Positions 1 through 10,210 are shown, numbered from the stretch's first letter. The stretch is DNA of 64,000 bases from Citrus sinensis (GCF_022201045.2 NC_068558.1:37405501-37469500); one strand, 5' to 3'. Program-made: numbers and translations. Notes: generated by a model from the sequence alone, not told the origin.

Positions 1-315
1 AATCTCAGAGGGAATTATAAAATGTGAGTTTTATTGAATAACTGAATCTGAAGTTATCAAAACAATGACAAGGCCTCTCTATTTATAATAGAGGAAACCC
101 ACTTCCTTTAACTTAAAAAAGAAAACTAAATCACAATCATAATGGAAATAAAATACTCCTTATCTAAGTTAACTAAATCTCATATCTTAATTGACTCTAA
201 TAAAAATAGAAAGTTCTAAAATAATAAACTACCATAATTGACTCCAATTAAAATAAAAAGTCTTAAAATAATAAAATTCTAAAATCTTAAAATTCCTAAA
301 TTAACTTCCTACATC
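1..315 (-). mobile_element. Possible LTR fragment (copia-like) at window edge
   Basis: Read on the minus strand, the segment starts near a TGTAGGAAG-like end (about 315), has a TATA-type motif in a short palindromic context (around 80-105) and an AATAAAA polyadenylation-like signal near 35, which is the usual order in a plant copia LTR. No internal region, primer-binding site or target duplication is visible because the window ends here. Treated as a fossil; family assignment is tentative. Confidence 0.35.
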
Positions 316-1166
316 ATCTTGACATCATAACATGATTATCTTTTCTTTCTTTTCTTTTCTTTTTTTTTCAGGTCAAGATGTTGAATGCAATTTCATTTGT
401 TGTGGGTGATAAAATAATTGAATTTATAACATCTCTTGAGTTGAAACGAAACTATGGTGTACGAACCTCGCAAATCACATGAGTGAAAGCCTATAAAACC
501 ACCCTACCTCTATAAGCTCTGATGAAACAAACTTACAAATAGTTTCTTCATGTGCTCAAGGTTTTTAATTCATGAAACTGTTAAGTAATTAATTCTTCAT
601 CCTAATTTTAATGCCAAGTTGAAACTGAAAGCTACAAACTCGAATTAGAAGAACTATAGGAAATCGAAGCAACGCAGAACACCAATTCTATTATCTTATA
701 AATTAAATTTGTTAAAATTTTTTCTTTAGTAGAATCACCCTAAAAAAAAAATCGTTAAATTCAACAGTACGTGAATTAACAATATCATAAGATTAACTTT
801 GTGATCTTCGGCTTCTGCGATGGTACTTATTTATGATTTTTTTTTCCAAGACCATGGTAAATTGCTGGAAACTCGAATATGGTGGTATGAACAACATAGC
901 CAGTTTAAAGACAGATACATGAAAGGATAATATTTTGAATAGTGAATCTGGACGCAATTCAATGCTAGATTGGACGTAAGGAATAATTTTGAAGTCCTTA
1001 TGCATGCATGTAATCTGCCCTTTTGCGAGCTCCCCTAATCAGGGTTTACCATTGATTAATTAATTATCGATGTTGTAAAGATTTCATTTCTTTAGCTAAT
1101 TAATGTACTTAATTGAGTATGAGAGAGTGGGTTAAATTCATAAAGCTTCATTAATTACTTATCTTT

Positions 1167-1209
<43 letters not shown>

Positions 1210-1314
1210 TCAAAAAGGATATCCTTGGAATTGGAGGTGATGAGAAAAAACGAAAGGCATAAGAATGGGCCAAAAAATTATTCTCCAGACTTGATCTTTC
1301 CCAGCATTCTGACT
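316..1314. other. Intergenic, AT-rich; no gene seen
   Basis: No convincing coding or RNA gene. A pure (AG)n microsatellite lies at about 1170-1205, upstream of the MIR395 promoter. The small minus-strand ORF at 793-1005 has no recognisable domain. Confidence 0.6.
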
Positions 1315-1322
1315 AGATACAT
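1315..1322 (-). promoter_or_regulatory. EIL/SLIM1-type site candidate upstream of MIR395
   Basis: AGATACAT matches the reverse complement of the EIL-family consensus AYGWAYCT, about 140 bp upstream of the TATA box. SLIM1/EIL3 is known to control miR395 under sulfur starvation, so the position is suggestive. One 8-bp degenerate match can easily be chance. Confidence 0.25.
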
Positions 1323-1460
1323 ATATCAGTGACTTAGTTCCCTTGAGTGGATTTCTATCATCTTCAAAGTTCTATCATCCGTGGTCCCTTAATTGCCAAA
1401 TGCATGGCTGGCTATAGCTGAACTCTTCATGTGAAGTAATATGAAGGTAGAATCCTTCAC

Positions 1461-1468
1461 TATAAATA
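1461..1468 (+). promoter_or_regulatory. TATA box of the MIR395 gene
   Basis: TATAAATA, about 60 bp upstream of the base of the miR395 hairpin. Transcription would begin near 1490-1500. This is the only well-placed core promoter in the first 3 kb on this strand. Confidence 0.7.
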
Positions 1469-1520
1469 GTGAGGGCTGCAGCAGCAAGTAATAAGAAATT
1501 AACCGTGAGAAAAAAATTCA

Positions 1521-1631
1521 GTCAGTTGTCTCCGGGAGTTCCTCCGATCACTTCATTGGGGCTATATGATCATTTAGAGAAAATTTGTCACCCCACTGAA
1601 GTGTTTGGGGGAACTCTGGGTGCCACCTGAC
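1521..1631 (+). ncRNA. MIR395: MIR395 precursor hairpin
   Basis: The 21-nt sequence at 1596-1616, reading CTGAAGTGTTT then GGGGGAACTC, is identical to canonical miR395 as I know it. The miR395* strand lies at about 1538-1558 on the 5' arm. Arms 1521-1561 and 1591-1631 are each 41 nt and pair along their whole length with no bulge in a gap-free alignment, only scattered mismatches and G-U pairs; the loop is 29 nt. A TATA box lies 60 bp upstream. miR395 guides cleavage of ATP sulfurylase (APS) and SULTR2;1 transcripts during sulfate limitation. Plant miR395 genes are often clustered, but I see no second copy here. Confidence 0.96.
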
Positions 1632-2089
1632 ATTACATTGTTCAATTGGGTTTTACTATTTCTTTGTTTGGGTTTTGAGAGTGATTTTAGTAAGGTTAAT
1701 GTTATCTTCCCATCTCGATTTATTAATAAATTGTTTTGTAGGGTAAATATGCTTATTTAGTTAATAGGTTTTGATTCAATTATTGTTATTTTTTTTATAT
1801 ATTTTTTAAAATTACCCTAATGTCTTAGTTTTATATCTATTTTCATTAAATCTACTTAATTATTATCTGTTTTTACTGTTATATTAAGTTAGGTTTCTTT
1901 CAATCTTAAGTTGTAATACAGAAAAGAAAAATTTATCCTCGAAAAGTTAGATCACGTACTCAACATATATCAAAGTAGCAACAAGGACATTCTACGTAAT
2001 TTTTTAAATGCATAGACTAATTAGGTAATTGGGTCAAACCCTAAGCACTAAAGGAGAATTTGTCTTCTTTTTGTGGGGTAATGTTTCAA

Positions 2090-2300
2090 CCCAAAATTTT
2101 TAGAATAGTGTTATACATTTCAAATTTTTTATCCCAAATAACTATCCCAAATGATATGGTATTCATCAATCATTTGTGAGATAATACAATTAATTTACTT
2201 ATATTTTGTAAAGAATTATTAACCAACTAATGAATGCCAAATGATTTAAGCTAGTTATTCAGGATAAAAAAAATTGGGATGTCTATCATTACTTGAATTT
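2090..2300. mobile_element. MITE-like inverted-repeat element
   Basis: A left arm around 2100-2165 (with ATCCCAAATAACTA and GGTATTCAT) is repeated in inverted orientation around 2230-2300 (with TAGTTATTCAGGAT and ATGCCAAATGA). It has the size and AT content of a MITE. The outer ends are blurred by the tandem repeat that begins in the right arm, so I could not define a target duplication. Confidence 0.5.
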
Positions 2301-2452
2301 TTAATAGGCACCTCACTTTTAAGAAATAAAAATTGGGATGTCTATCATTACTCGAATTTTTAATACCCACCTCACTTTTAAAAAATAAAAATTGGGATGT
2401 TTATCATTACTCAAATTTTTAATACCCACCTCACTTTTAAGAAATAATGATA
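2268..2452 (+). repeat. Tandem repeat, 59-bp unit, 3 copies
   Basis: AATTGGGATG recurs at 2272, 2331 and 2390, an exact 59-bp spacing. Each unit continues through TATCATTACT, a T-rich stretch and CACCTCACTTTTAA. The unit overlaps the right arm of the MITE-like element, so the repeat probably grew from that end. Confidence 0.85.
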
Positions 2453-2664
2453 ATAAGTTAACATTATTTTTTAAAAAATACATATAAAAAAGTTTGGAGA
2501 TTTAATGAAATCAAATTTATTACCTAAAGTCTTAGATACAATTAAAAGCTCATATTTTTAAGGCAATTGGGTTATTTTATATTATTAGGGTAAAAAAAAT
2601 CAAATAAAACTTATTCAAAATAATTTTACTATTCAAATATACATAAGCAATACATATACATATA

Positions 2665-2666
<2 letters not shown>

Positions 2667-2736
<70 letters not shown>
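2667..2736 (+). repeat. (AT)n microsatellite
   Basis: About 70 bp of nearly pure alternating TA. Confidence 0.95.
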
Positions 2737-2737
<1 letters not shown>

Positions 2738-3289
2738 TCTTAAAATAACCTTCATTTGTTGTACTTTCTTAATAAACCCCTGTGTAGTACTTAAAATAAA
2801 ATAATAAAAAATTACGTCAGGGCACGCTCTGTCACTCATCTCTTGTTTCAAACTTTTAATTTCTTCTTTGCTATAGCATTAATAAATTTCTGATTTTAAT
2901 CCCCATATCTTTGTTTTTCTTAGTAGGTAATAACCTAAATATATAAATAAAGCAGACAAGAACGCGCATATGCATATTTGAAAAAAAAAATTGGCTTAAG
3001 TAAACAAACTTCACCAAATAATCTTTCCTATAAAAATTTAGTTTGTATTTAGATCAACTTCCTATTCTATGACAATTCATTATTTTTTTTCGAATTTTGT
3101 AGATTTTAAAGTGTTTATAATGGAGAAAAAGACTGTGAAAACAATATAGGTTAGTTTTATAATTATTTTAAGAAAATCAGATTTAGGAATAATCGCTTTG
3201 TAATTTGTCATTCCACCTTTAGTTTTACAAACTAATCTTATGGCTGAGATTAAATGCATCCAACGGCTGGTGCATGCAGTATTTGGACC

Positions 3290-4570
3290 TTAAAGCTTTA
3301 ACTTGCTTTTATTCCATTGCAGCTTTAATTTGCTCGGTGGCCAATGCCAATAATGAGAACAGACGGCTAGTATCATCTCTGCAGCTCCCATCCAGTGTGT
3401 GTGAACAGCCTTTTCATTGATCATCTTCATCAAAACTCCACTTCTCTTTTTCTCTGACTTGGAGGTCTCCACGTTGATTGCTTTACACTATTGTTTCGGT
3501 TCATCAACATTCATCCCCAAATCAAGCATAGCCCAAGAAAGAATTGCCTTCTCAGTTGGGCTACCAGTAAACTAAGTAGTCGATTCAGAATTCGATTTGT
3601 AAACATTACAAATGGTGTTTAAACCAAATGCTTCTTGCAGCAACTCGTACAGATTATGTGCTAATTTGAGGAACTAGCATCGCCCTTCATAGCTTATTTT
3701 CCAATCCAAAACTCTGTAACTTTCATTTGATTTCCGGTGAGAGTGCCTGTTTTGTTAGTGCAAATGGTTGTTGCGGAGCACAAAGTCTCACAAGCAGAGA
3801 GCTTTCTTATGATAGCATATGATCATTCATCATTTTTTCTTTTTTTTTATCGAACAAGCCAGCGTAAGAGTAACAGCAAGAGGCAAGCCTTCAGGAATTG
3901 CCACAACAAGAGTAACAGCAAGAGGCAGGCCTTCAGGAATTGCCACGACAACAATGGTTACAGCAGCAGCAATAATGTAGATCACATCATCGACCTCCGT
4001 GTTTGTCCCAAGAAATTCTCTGTTTCCCATCTCATCTCTTGTGCTTCATGTGAAGTACCGAATCAACATAGCGGCAAGCAAAAGCACAGCCACTTTTAAT
4101 CCAATCTTCCCAACGCAAGAAGTCTGCTTGTTGAGCCGAGCTTGCAGTGGCGTCTCCTCATTCAGCTCATGGCTAAAAGAGCTCATCATCTTACCCCAAG
4201 CAGTGCTCATTCCAACAGAAGTGACAAGCAGGAAGCCATAGCCATCGGTCACTTTCCCCAGTCATGCTACACTCATCAACCTTCAAGGAATGGCCATTCA
4301 AGAACAACCCGTCGGCCGGAATTTGATCGCCAGTCTTCAAACAAACAACTTCGCCAACAACAACATCAAAGATTGACAAACCCCGGCGCCTGCCTTCTCT
4401 CACAACTTACAACTCTTATATCACTGCTCTCGTTAGCAAGAGCCTGGAATTGTCTACTCTGCTTGAAATTACTGACAGCAGAGACAATGACAACTAAAAA
4501 AGCACAGCAAATATAACGCTACCGCCACAGAACCAGCCTTCTCTCAAGCCCTCTTGTTTAAGGATAAGAT
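3290..4570 (-). pseudogene. Autoinhibited Ca2+-ATPase pseudogene, copy 1 (truncated)
   Basis: Minus-strand fragments match plant plasma-membrane/endomembrane type IIB Ca2+-ATPases (ACA12/13-like). In order: actuator domain (DVVVGEVVCLKTGDQIPADG, then SMTGESD) at about 4400-4250; TSVGMSTAWGKMMSSF and LNKQTSCVGKIGLKVA at 4250-4050; transmembrane PEGLP region at 4030-3830; the phosphorylation motif region, reading [17 protein letters not shown], near 3760-3700; and SEKKRSGVL through HTHWMGAAEMILA at 3470-3340. Homology stops near 3290, so the rest of the nucleotide-binding and hinge domains and the C-terminal membrane segments are missing. Several stops and frameshifts separate the pieces. The phosphorylated Asp is Asn, and a 42-bp segment encoding the PEGLP motif is duplicated. 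It cannot make a working pump. A second, longer broken copy is at 8300-10210. Confidence 0.9.
3867..3950 (-). repeat. 42-bp tandem duplication over the PEGLP motif of the Ca2+-ATPase pseudogene
   Basis: The segment starting AGAGTAACAGCAAGAGGCA occurs twice, 42 bp apart. On the coding strand this gives VVAIPEGLPLAVTL twice in frame. PEGLP is the conserved helix-breaking motif that forms part of the Ca2+ site. Copy 2 of the pseudogene has a single unit. Confidence 0.85.
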
Positions 4571-5316
4571 TAGTGGAAACCAAATATCAACAATCAGTTT
4601 ACGTGTGTACGTATTTTTCTTTTTCAGTCATCATATGAACCGCATTCAATTAAATTAATTTTATATTATTAAATAATGATTTTTTTTTTAAATGTAAGAA
4701 TTGAATTGTTGATTACACTTCAACACATATAGTTGTAATTGAATTAATTTAATTACAGTAAGAAGTTCTTAGATGTTCAAATTAATTCAGTTACATTATA
4801 ATTTATATTCTAAAAGAAACGTATGATTATGTCACTAGTTCTCATGGGTTGGGTCAACCCACCATAGCCAACCCGATATTGAACTAGCCACCCATGCCCA
4901 ACAAAAACATTTCAATGCTTTTTAATAAAAAAATTCTTGGATCCCAAATGACCCACGCATGTAACTTGCATTGGTGGTAATGTTTATCATCTTCAACAGT
5001 GTTTGACCCCTTTATGTTCACTTAATCACTGGTTGATACTTGATTGTATTTGATATAATACAATGCAATTAATTTACTCCTTGCGTAATTATAGGCCATT
5101 GTCTTGGGTTGGGTGTATAAAGCCCAAGTTGTGTTGGGTAATTTGTTTGTTAGGCTTTTAAAAGCCCATGATGTATATACAAATTTAGAGCCCATTAATG
5201 AACTTCCAAACTTCTGTGTCAAGCTAAGCGAAGATGCAAAAAGTTAGCCGTGTACAAATTGGACGGAACACGGAAGTAGTACAAAGTGACTATGCTTTAT
5301 AATTATCGCAATTATT

Positions 5317-5348
<32 letters not shown>

Positions 5349-6753
5349 TATATATTAACCACACACCATCTTTCATTCCACTCTAAATTAATTAAATGTA
5401 TTCCTTAATCTTGATCCTTTGATCAATTGCTCTAATTAGGCTATCGTTTGAAAATAAGAACTGCAAGATGGGATCGAATAGAATCAACAGCTACCAAATT
5501 CAATGTACTCTATTTGGATCCATTTAAATTTGACAAAAAATAGTAGGTTTTTTGAACTAATGCACACGCAAAACAACCCTTACATCGTTATATATTTAAT
5601 TTGAAAAATGATTTGGTCCGATGGAACGCCATGAGTCGGATCATTCGATTCCTTTCTTGGAATATGTGAATTGTAATGTAAGAGTCTAAGGGGGATCGAA
5701 CGATCCGACTCATGGGGGACCCACCAACTTTCTCGCAATTGAAAAGCATGAAAAGAAAAAGAAAATTGAAGAAAGCAATTGTCTGTGTCTCGGCCTTGGA
5801 TATATCCGATCGACAGTTGGGCTTTTGGCTATACTTAAATACAAAATTTATTACTCTTTGTGAATGTTGACTTATACAGCATATAAAATCTAGACTATAT
5901 AAATTATGTACGAACGTGATTTTGACGGCTTGGTAATAATAACACAACTTCTCATGGCACTTGGCATGGAACCGTATTGGAGTGGGGAGAGGTCATGGCT
6001 GCGACTGTTGATCAATGGATTTTTCTTATGATGCTGCTCTTATTGAGGCTGAGGCCTAAGGCGTTAGGCGTTGGCTTGCGACTCACCAACAAGATTCGTT
6101 TATCTCCACCAGTGATAAGAGTCGGATTCATTACAAGGGGTTCAATTTATTTCCAATAAAAGCTTACACATACAATGGATTTTGTTAAATTATTTCAGTG
6201 ATTCAGATGCTGCGTGCCGTAAGTCATAATTTCAGAGTTCTTACATATTTCAAGGGTTTGTTATTCAACAGTTGATATTTTAATTAAATTTGCTCTTCGA
6301 TGTTTTGAATTTTCATATTGATAAGAAAATTATCAAAACTTTGAAATATATTACCCATTTTATTCCAGAAAAAAAGAAGAAATGATAATAAGGCAACATT
6401 GTGGAATAACTCATTCGATCCGAGAGTTCGATAGTTGGGAACAAAGGCGTGCCAATCTAGATGGGTCACTGGAGTTTGAAAAATTGGGAGCATAGACCGC
6501 CTACCCTTTTCCTTCCCTTTGTTATTATTATTTAATAGAAGGTGAGTAGGAAGCAACGTCATTGCACTTCTCTCGTGAAATCGAACTCATTTCGGATCCG
6601 AACATTTCCCCCAATAATCAACATTGACAAATCATTCTAAAGTTAAAAGAGCCACACAATCACATAGGAAACTAGGAACAGCCACTAGACAGTCAAATAG
6701 GAAGGGACACAAATGGTTCAAACTCAGACCGAAGAAGATCCGACTAGTCTCCC
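4571..6753 (+). other. TM4 upstream module 1
   Basis: This is the upstream part of the duplicated TM4 unit. Pieces recur elsewhere: TTGATCAATGGATTTTTCT (6010, 13755, 21325), GAGGCTGAGGC-like text near 6045, 10793 and 21360, and ATCCGATCGA-type sequence with GTTGGGCTTTTGGCTAT at 5805, 18190 and 21070. A (TTA)n/(TA)n run lies at 5313-5355. No open reading frame with a domain is present. The hairpin at 5630-5714 is listed separately. Confidence 0.65.
5630..5714 (+). repeat. 23-bp inverted repeat (hairpin), 39-nt loop
   Basis: Arm CATGAGTCGGATCATTCG plus ATTCC (5630-5652) pairs with 5692-5714 with only two G-U wobbles on the RNA. The right arm is kept at about 18065-18095 and 20945-20970, the left arm near 13470. 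Either a degraded MITE end or a transcript hairpin; no small RNA family recognised. Confidence 0.7.
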
Positions 6754-6761
6754 TATAAATA
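6754..6761 (+). promoter_or_regulatory. TATA box of TM4 copy 1
   Basis: TATAAATA 102 bp before the chosen ATG. The same motif sits at 14392 and 18739 before the other two copies, 100-111 bp from their ATGs. This placement is why the upstream in-frame ATG at 6713 was rejected. Confidence 0.75.
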
Positions 6762-6862
6762 AAGCAGCATCATCACATGGCTTAGTCACGGCATTTACAA
6801 AACCAATTAATACCCAATTTTTCACTAAATCAAGCCCACCAAAACCAAAACCCAAACCCTCC

Positions 6863-7324
6863 ATGGACGAAGAAGCCAATAATCAAGTCTTCGAATGGCA
6901 GAACGTGATCATGGCGTTCTGCTTTTCATCAGCCCTCCAGATCGCTATCCTGTCTGCTGAAACTAAAAAAGAACTGTCCCCTTCTTTCTGCGTGCTCTCA
7001 TTTGCCATCTTCGTGACCTTCCTTTTTCTCTTTGTTTCTAAGCTTATTGCCCACAAGTTTGCTGCTGCATCCCAAGCGCTAGAGAAAGCTGCCATCGTCG
7101 TTGCAGCCACTACACTGGTTTTGGCCACTACAATTCCATATGTCGCCAATTCCGCAAAGCTCAAGTACGCAGCCTGGGCTCTCTACGCCTTCTCCTTGCT
7201 TACCATCTTCGTCTGCAATTTCATCGATGAAATTGTCAACCTCGTCAAAAAGGTTTTGACCCCAACAGCCTCTTCTCCTGTCTCCTCCTTTCTTAATAAA
7301 TATGTTTGTTCCAGTCAATCCTGA
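6863..7324 (+). CDS. TM4 copy 1: unknown four-helix membrane protein
   Basis: I do not recognise this family. The 153-residue product has a short acidic N-terminus (MDEEANNQVFEW) and four hydrophobic segments at about residues 14-31, 41-63, 76-97 and 101-122. A conserved FEWQNVIM motif precedes helix 1, SAETKKELSPSF lies between helices 1 and 2, and a Ser/Thr-rich tail ends in KYVCSSQS. There is no cleavable-looking signal peptide; it is probably an integral membrane protein of the secretory pathway or plasma membrane. The start at 6863 is chosen because a TATA box lies 102 bp upstream and copy 3 starts at the same place; the longer in-frame ORF from 6713 would begin before the TATA box. Single exon. 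Almost identical to copy 3 and more diverged from copy 2, so the array has at least two duplication ages. Confidence 0.75.
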   Translation: MDEEANNQVFEWQNVIMAFCFSSALQIAILSAETKKELSPSFCVLSFAIFVTFLFLFVSKLIAHKFAAASQALEKAAIVVAATTLVLATTIPYVANSAKLKYAAWALYAFSLLTIFVCNFIDEIVNLVKKVLTPTASSPVSSFLNKYVCSSQS

Positions 7325-8199
7325 GACGACTATCTATCCAAACGAGTTTAAGCTTCCATGTAAGGCTGAGGCAGTGATACCGTTTGTGTTTGATGAGTAT
7401 ATTATGGGTTTGTTGTTGCTGGGGAGCTTATCAGTGCAGCACCACCCCAGCTGCGTGGGTGTCAAGCTTCCATTGAAGTAGGGAGACCACTCTTCATTGT
7501 TGTTGTATAACTTGTGTTGCTTTAAATACGCTGTACTTCTTTCATTAATATGTGAATCTTATGTTGTTGTGTTGTATTATGAAATTGAATACATAAAAGT
7601 ATTATCAATCTTGAGTGCTTTAATATTTTATAATTTCAATTCAATTTGCTGCTGCTTATGTTATCCCAAAACTAGCAGATAGCCCACGACTCAAAGCCAG
7701 CGAATATCCGATTTGACTTCCCTGATATATTAAAGTTAGTTGCCTTATGTTCGGAAAAATTTTGGGTCACTGGCTAAGAAAAGACAAAAAACCAAAAACG
7801 ATGAATAATAATAATAATATAAATAATATAATGAATATGAAATTCGTATTTCGTGTTTTTGATTTCGAGACGACACGTTTATCATGGACTCGGATATCCG
7901 CGACGAGCTTTGGCAAAACGTGTTCTTGTATTGAGTAAAGAAATGTAATTAGATTCTAGGCTTCTTTTTTTTTTAAAAAAAAAATTATTTTTATCTCAAT
8001 TGAAACCTGATTTTTTTTTTAAAACAATTTTAGAAGCAAAGACGACATCGCATCCTCGTGTTTCTGGTGCCTTTGATGGGTTCTCAAGCTTGCACTCGGG
8101 AGTAATCTTTAATTCCATAAATTAGTCGTGTCATTCTGTTTATGAGAAATAGAGTTTGTAGGGGAAAATAAAATAATTTTTAAGGAATGAAAATACATT
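7325..8199 (+). other. TM4 copy 1 3' flank
   Basis: Probable 3' UTR and downstream spacer, repeated after the other TM4 genes (14960 on, 19320 on). It carries two PHR1-type (P1BS, GNATATNC) matches, GAATATCC at 7702 and GGATATCC at 7892. No coding potential seen. Confidence 0.6.
7702..7899. promoter_or_regulatory. Paired P1BS-like motifs (GNATATNC) after TM4 copy 1
   Basis: GAATATCC at 7702-7709 and GGATATCC at 7892-7899. The pair is also found after copy 2 (15317 and 15448, plus 15884 in a local duplication) and after copy 3 (19689 and 19882). GNATATNC is the PHR1 phosphate-starvation site. The conservation may only reflect recent duplication. Confidence 0.3.
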
Positions 8200-8305
8200 C
8201 CCCACCCCCCTCCCCAAAAAAAGTTCTATTTATTTTTTCAAAATTAATTTTTTCAAGAATAAAATTATACTAATAAGCATCTAATCTTGGTCTGGGCTTA
8301 TTGGC
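8200..8305 (+). repeat. Truncated copy of the FRF-A promoter, cut by the Ca2+-ATPase pseudogene
   Basis: The AAGTTCTATTTA...AATAAGCATCTAATCTTGG...GGGCTTATTGGCT run matches 31465-31550, 17290-17385 and 20140-20225. It stops at about 8305, where homology switches to Ca2+-ATPase pseudogene copy 2. This is a rearrangement junction of the array. Confidence 0.75.
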
Positions 8306-10210
8306 TCGAATTTCTGAATTTCTGAACAGCAGCAAAAATGTTGACGATAAGAGCAGCAAAATTGACTGTGAGCTGAAATTGAAGGCATTTCTGAATGTTG
8401 TTGTTGACACATCTGCCCCATCTCTGATCTGTCACCACAGAGGTGAAGTTATCATCCATAATGATGATATCTGAGCCCTCCTTTGCCCACTTAGTTCCTT
8501 CAATTCCCATCCAGGGTCCAATATCTGCTACCTTTGGAGCAGGAGCATCATTTGTGCCATCGCCAGTCACTGCCACAACATAGCCTTTCGGCTTCAAGCT
8601 TTGTACCGTCAGAAGCTTGTCTGGTACGGAAGACCTTGCCGTTACTCTGATATTTTCAATCTTTGCCACTCCTTCTTCAGCTGAGAGATTTCTAAATTGC
8701 ACACCTTCGATTACTTCATCATCAGCTTCTGCAACTTTGGTGCGAGCAAAAGCCATGCATCGCAAGCTCTTGGCTGCAACGTCCTTGATAACTATCTAAA
8801 TTTACTCTCTTGCTTGACCATCCAGGACTCTGATTGTCCCACTTTTGACATAATAATGAGAACAGATGGCTAGTATCATCTCTGCAGCTCCCTTCCAGTG
8901 TGTGTGTGAACAGCCATTTCATTGATCCTCTTCATCAACACTCCACTTCTCTTTTTCTCTGAATTGAAGGTCTCCACTTTGATCACTTTACAGTATTGTT
9001 TCGGTTCATCCCCAAATCAAACACAGCCCAAGAAAGAATTGCCTTCTCAGTTGGGCTACCAGTAATCTCAGTAGCCGATTCAGAATTCGATTTGTAAACA
9101 TTACAAATGGTGTTTAAACCAACTGCTTCTTGCAGCAACTCGTACAGATTATGTGCTAATTTGAGCAACTAGCATCGCCCTTCCTTGCTTATTTTCCAAT
9201 CCAAAACTCTGTAACCTTCATATGATTTCAAGTGAGAGTGCCTGTTTTGTTAGTGCAAATGGTTGTCGCGGAGCACAAAGTCTCACAAGCAGAGAGCTTT
9301 TTTTTTTTTTTTTTTCTTTTTTTGATTCAATAGGGGCTCTGTTAAAAGAGCTACAAGGACACTATTCGGGGGTGAGCCACCCCCTACATCTCGTGAAGAA
9401 GAAAAGGAATGACAGAGAGCAGAGAGCAGAGAGCTATAAGGACACTATTGGCCTGCACAATTCAAGCAGAGAGCTTTCTGATGATAGCATATGATCATTC
9501 ATCATTTTTTTCTTTTTTTAATCGAAAAAGCCAGCGTAAGAGTAACAGCAAGAGGCAGGCCTTCAGGAATTGCCACAACAATAATGGTGACAGCAGCAGC
9601 AATAATGTAGATCACATCATCGACCTTCGTGTTCGTCCCAAGAAATTCTCTGTTTCCCATCTCATCTCTTGTGCTTCATGTGAAGTACCGAATCAACAAA
9701 GCCGCAAGCAAAAGCACAGCCACTGTTAATCCAATCTTCCCAACGCAAGAAGTCAGCTTGTTGAGCCGAGCTTGCAGTGGCGTCTCATGGCTAATAGAGC
9801 TCATCATCTCACCCCAAGCAGTGCTCATTCCAACAGAAGTGACGAGCACGAAGCCAGAGCCATCGGTCAGTTTCCCCTGTCATGCTACACTCATCAACCT
9901 TCAAGGAATGGCCATTCAAGAACAACCCGTCGGCCGGAATTTGATCGCCAGTCTTCAAACAAACAACTTCACCAATAACAACATCAAAGATTGACAAACC
10001 CCGGCGTCTGCCAATCTCTCACAACTTACAACTCTTATGTCACTGCTCTCATTAGCAAGAGCCTGAAATTGTCTACTCTGCTTAAAATTACTGACAGCAG
10101 AGACAATCACAACTACAAGCACAGCAGATATAACGCCATCGCCATCGAACCAGCCTTCTTTCGGGCCCCTTTTTTTAAGGATAAGATAGTGGAAACCCAA
10201 TATCAACAAT
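8300..10210 (-). pseudogene. Autoinhibited Ca2+-ATPase pseudogene, copy 2
   Basis: A longer broken copy of the pump at 3290-4570. Minus-strand order: EGWFDGDGVISAVLVVVIVSAV (helix 2 region, 10150-10080); actuator domain with SIFDVVIGEVVCLKTGDQ and ECSMTGETD (9997-9880); AWGE-to-KIGLTVAVLLLAALLI region to 9690; one PEGLP segment near 9560; [10 protein letters not shown] region near 9250; GSPTEKAILSWAVFDLG near 9050; then MRCMAFARTKV, VTGDGTNDAPAPKVADIG and MDDNFTSVVTDQRWGRC (8765-8300). Part of the P domain is deleted, and the C-terminal helices are absent. Multiple frameshifts. Phosphorylation Asp is Asn as in copy 1. A 162-bp retroposed sequence interrupts it at 9301-9462. Confidence 0.9.
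9286..9477 (-). mobile_element. Short retroposed insert with poly(A) and 15-bp TSD
   Basis: CAAGCAGAGAGCTTT is present at both 9286-9300 and 9463-9477 and once in copy 1 of the pseudogene, which lacks the insert. The 162-bp insert (9301-9462) begins with a T-rich run, which is a poly(A) tail on the minus strand. The body contains two copies of a GAGCTAyAAGGACACTATT motif and a GGGGGTGAGCCACCCCC hairpin. I see no clear tRNA-type A and B boxes, so it may be a SINE of another type or a retroposed transcript piece moved by LINE machinery. Confidence 0.8.

Larger units (their letters stand above)
1640..3280. other. Intergenic with repeats; no gene seen
   Basis: AT-rich. It contains the MITE-like unit at about 2090-2300, the 59-bp tandem repeat and an (AT)n microsatellite, described separately. 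The ORF at 2633-2851 is the microsatellite read as a Tyr-Ile repeat, not a gene. Confidence 0.6.

Noticed and set aside
2633-2851. 72-codon Tyr-Ile repeat ORF
   Set aside because: Translation of the (AT)n microsatellite.
3737-4516. Plus-strand ORFs of 80-124 codons over the first Ca2+-ATPase pseudogene
   Set aside because: They are antisense shadows of the minus-strand pump relic; no domain.
6713-6862. Upstream in-frame ATG giving a 203-residue TM4 copy 1
   Set aside because: The extension contains the TATA box at 6754-6761 and is not shared by copies 2 and 3; it is promoter and 5' UTR.
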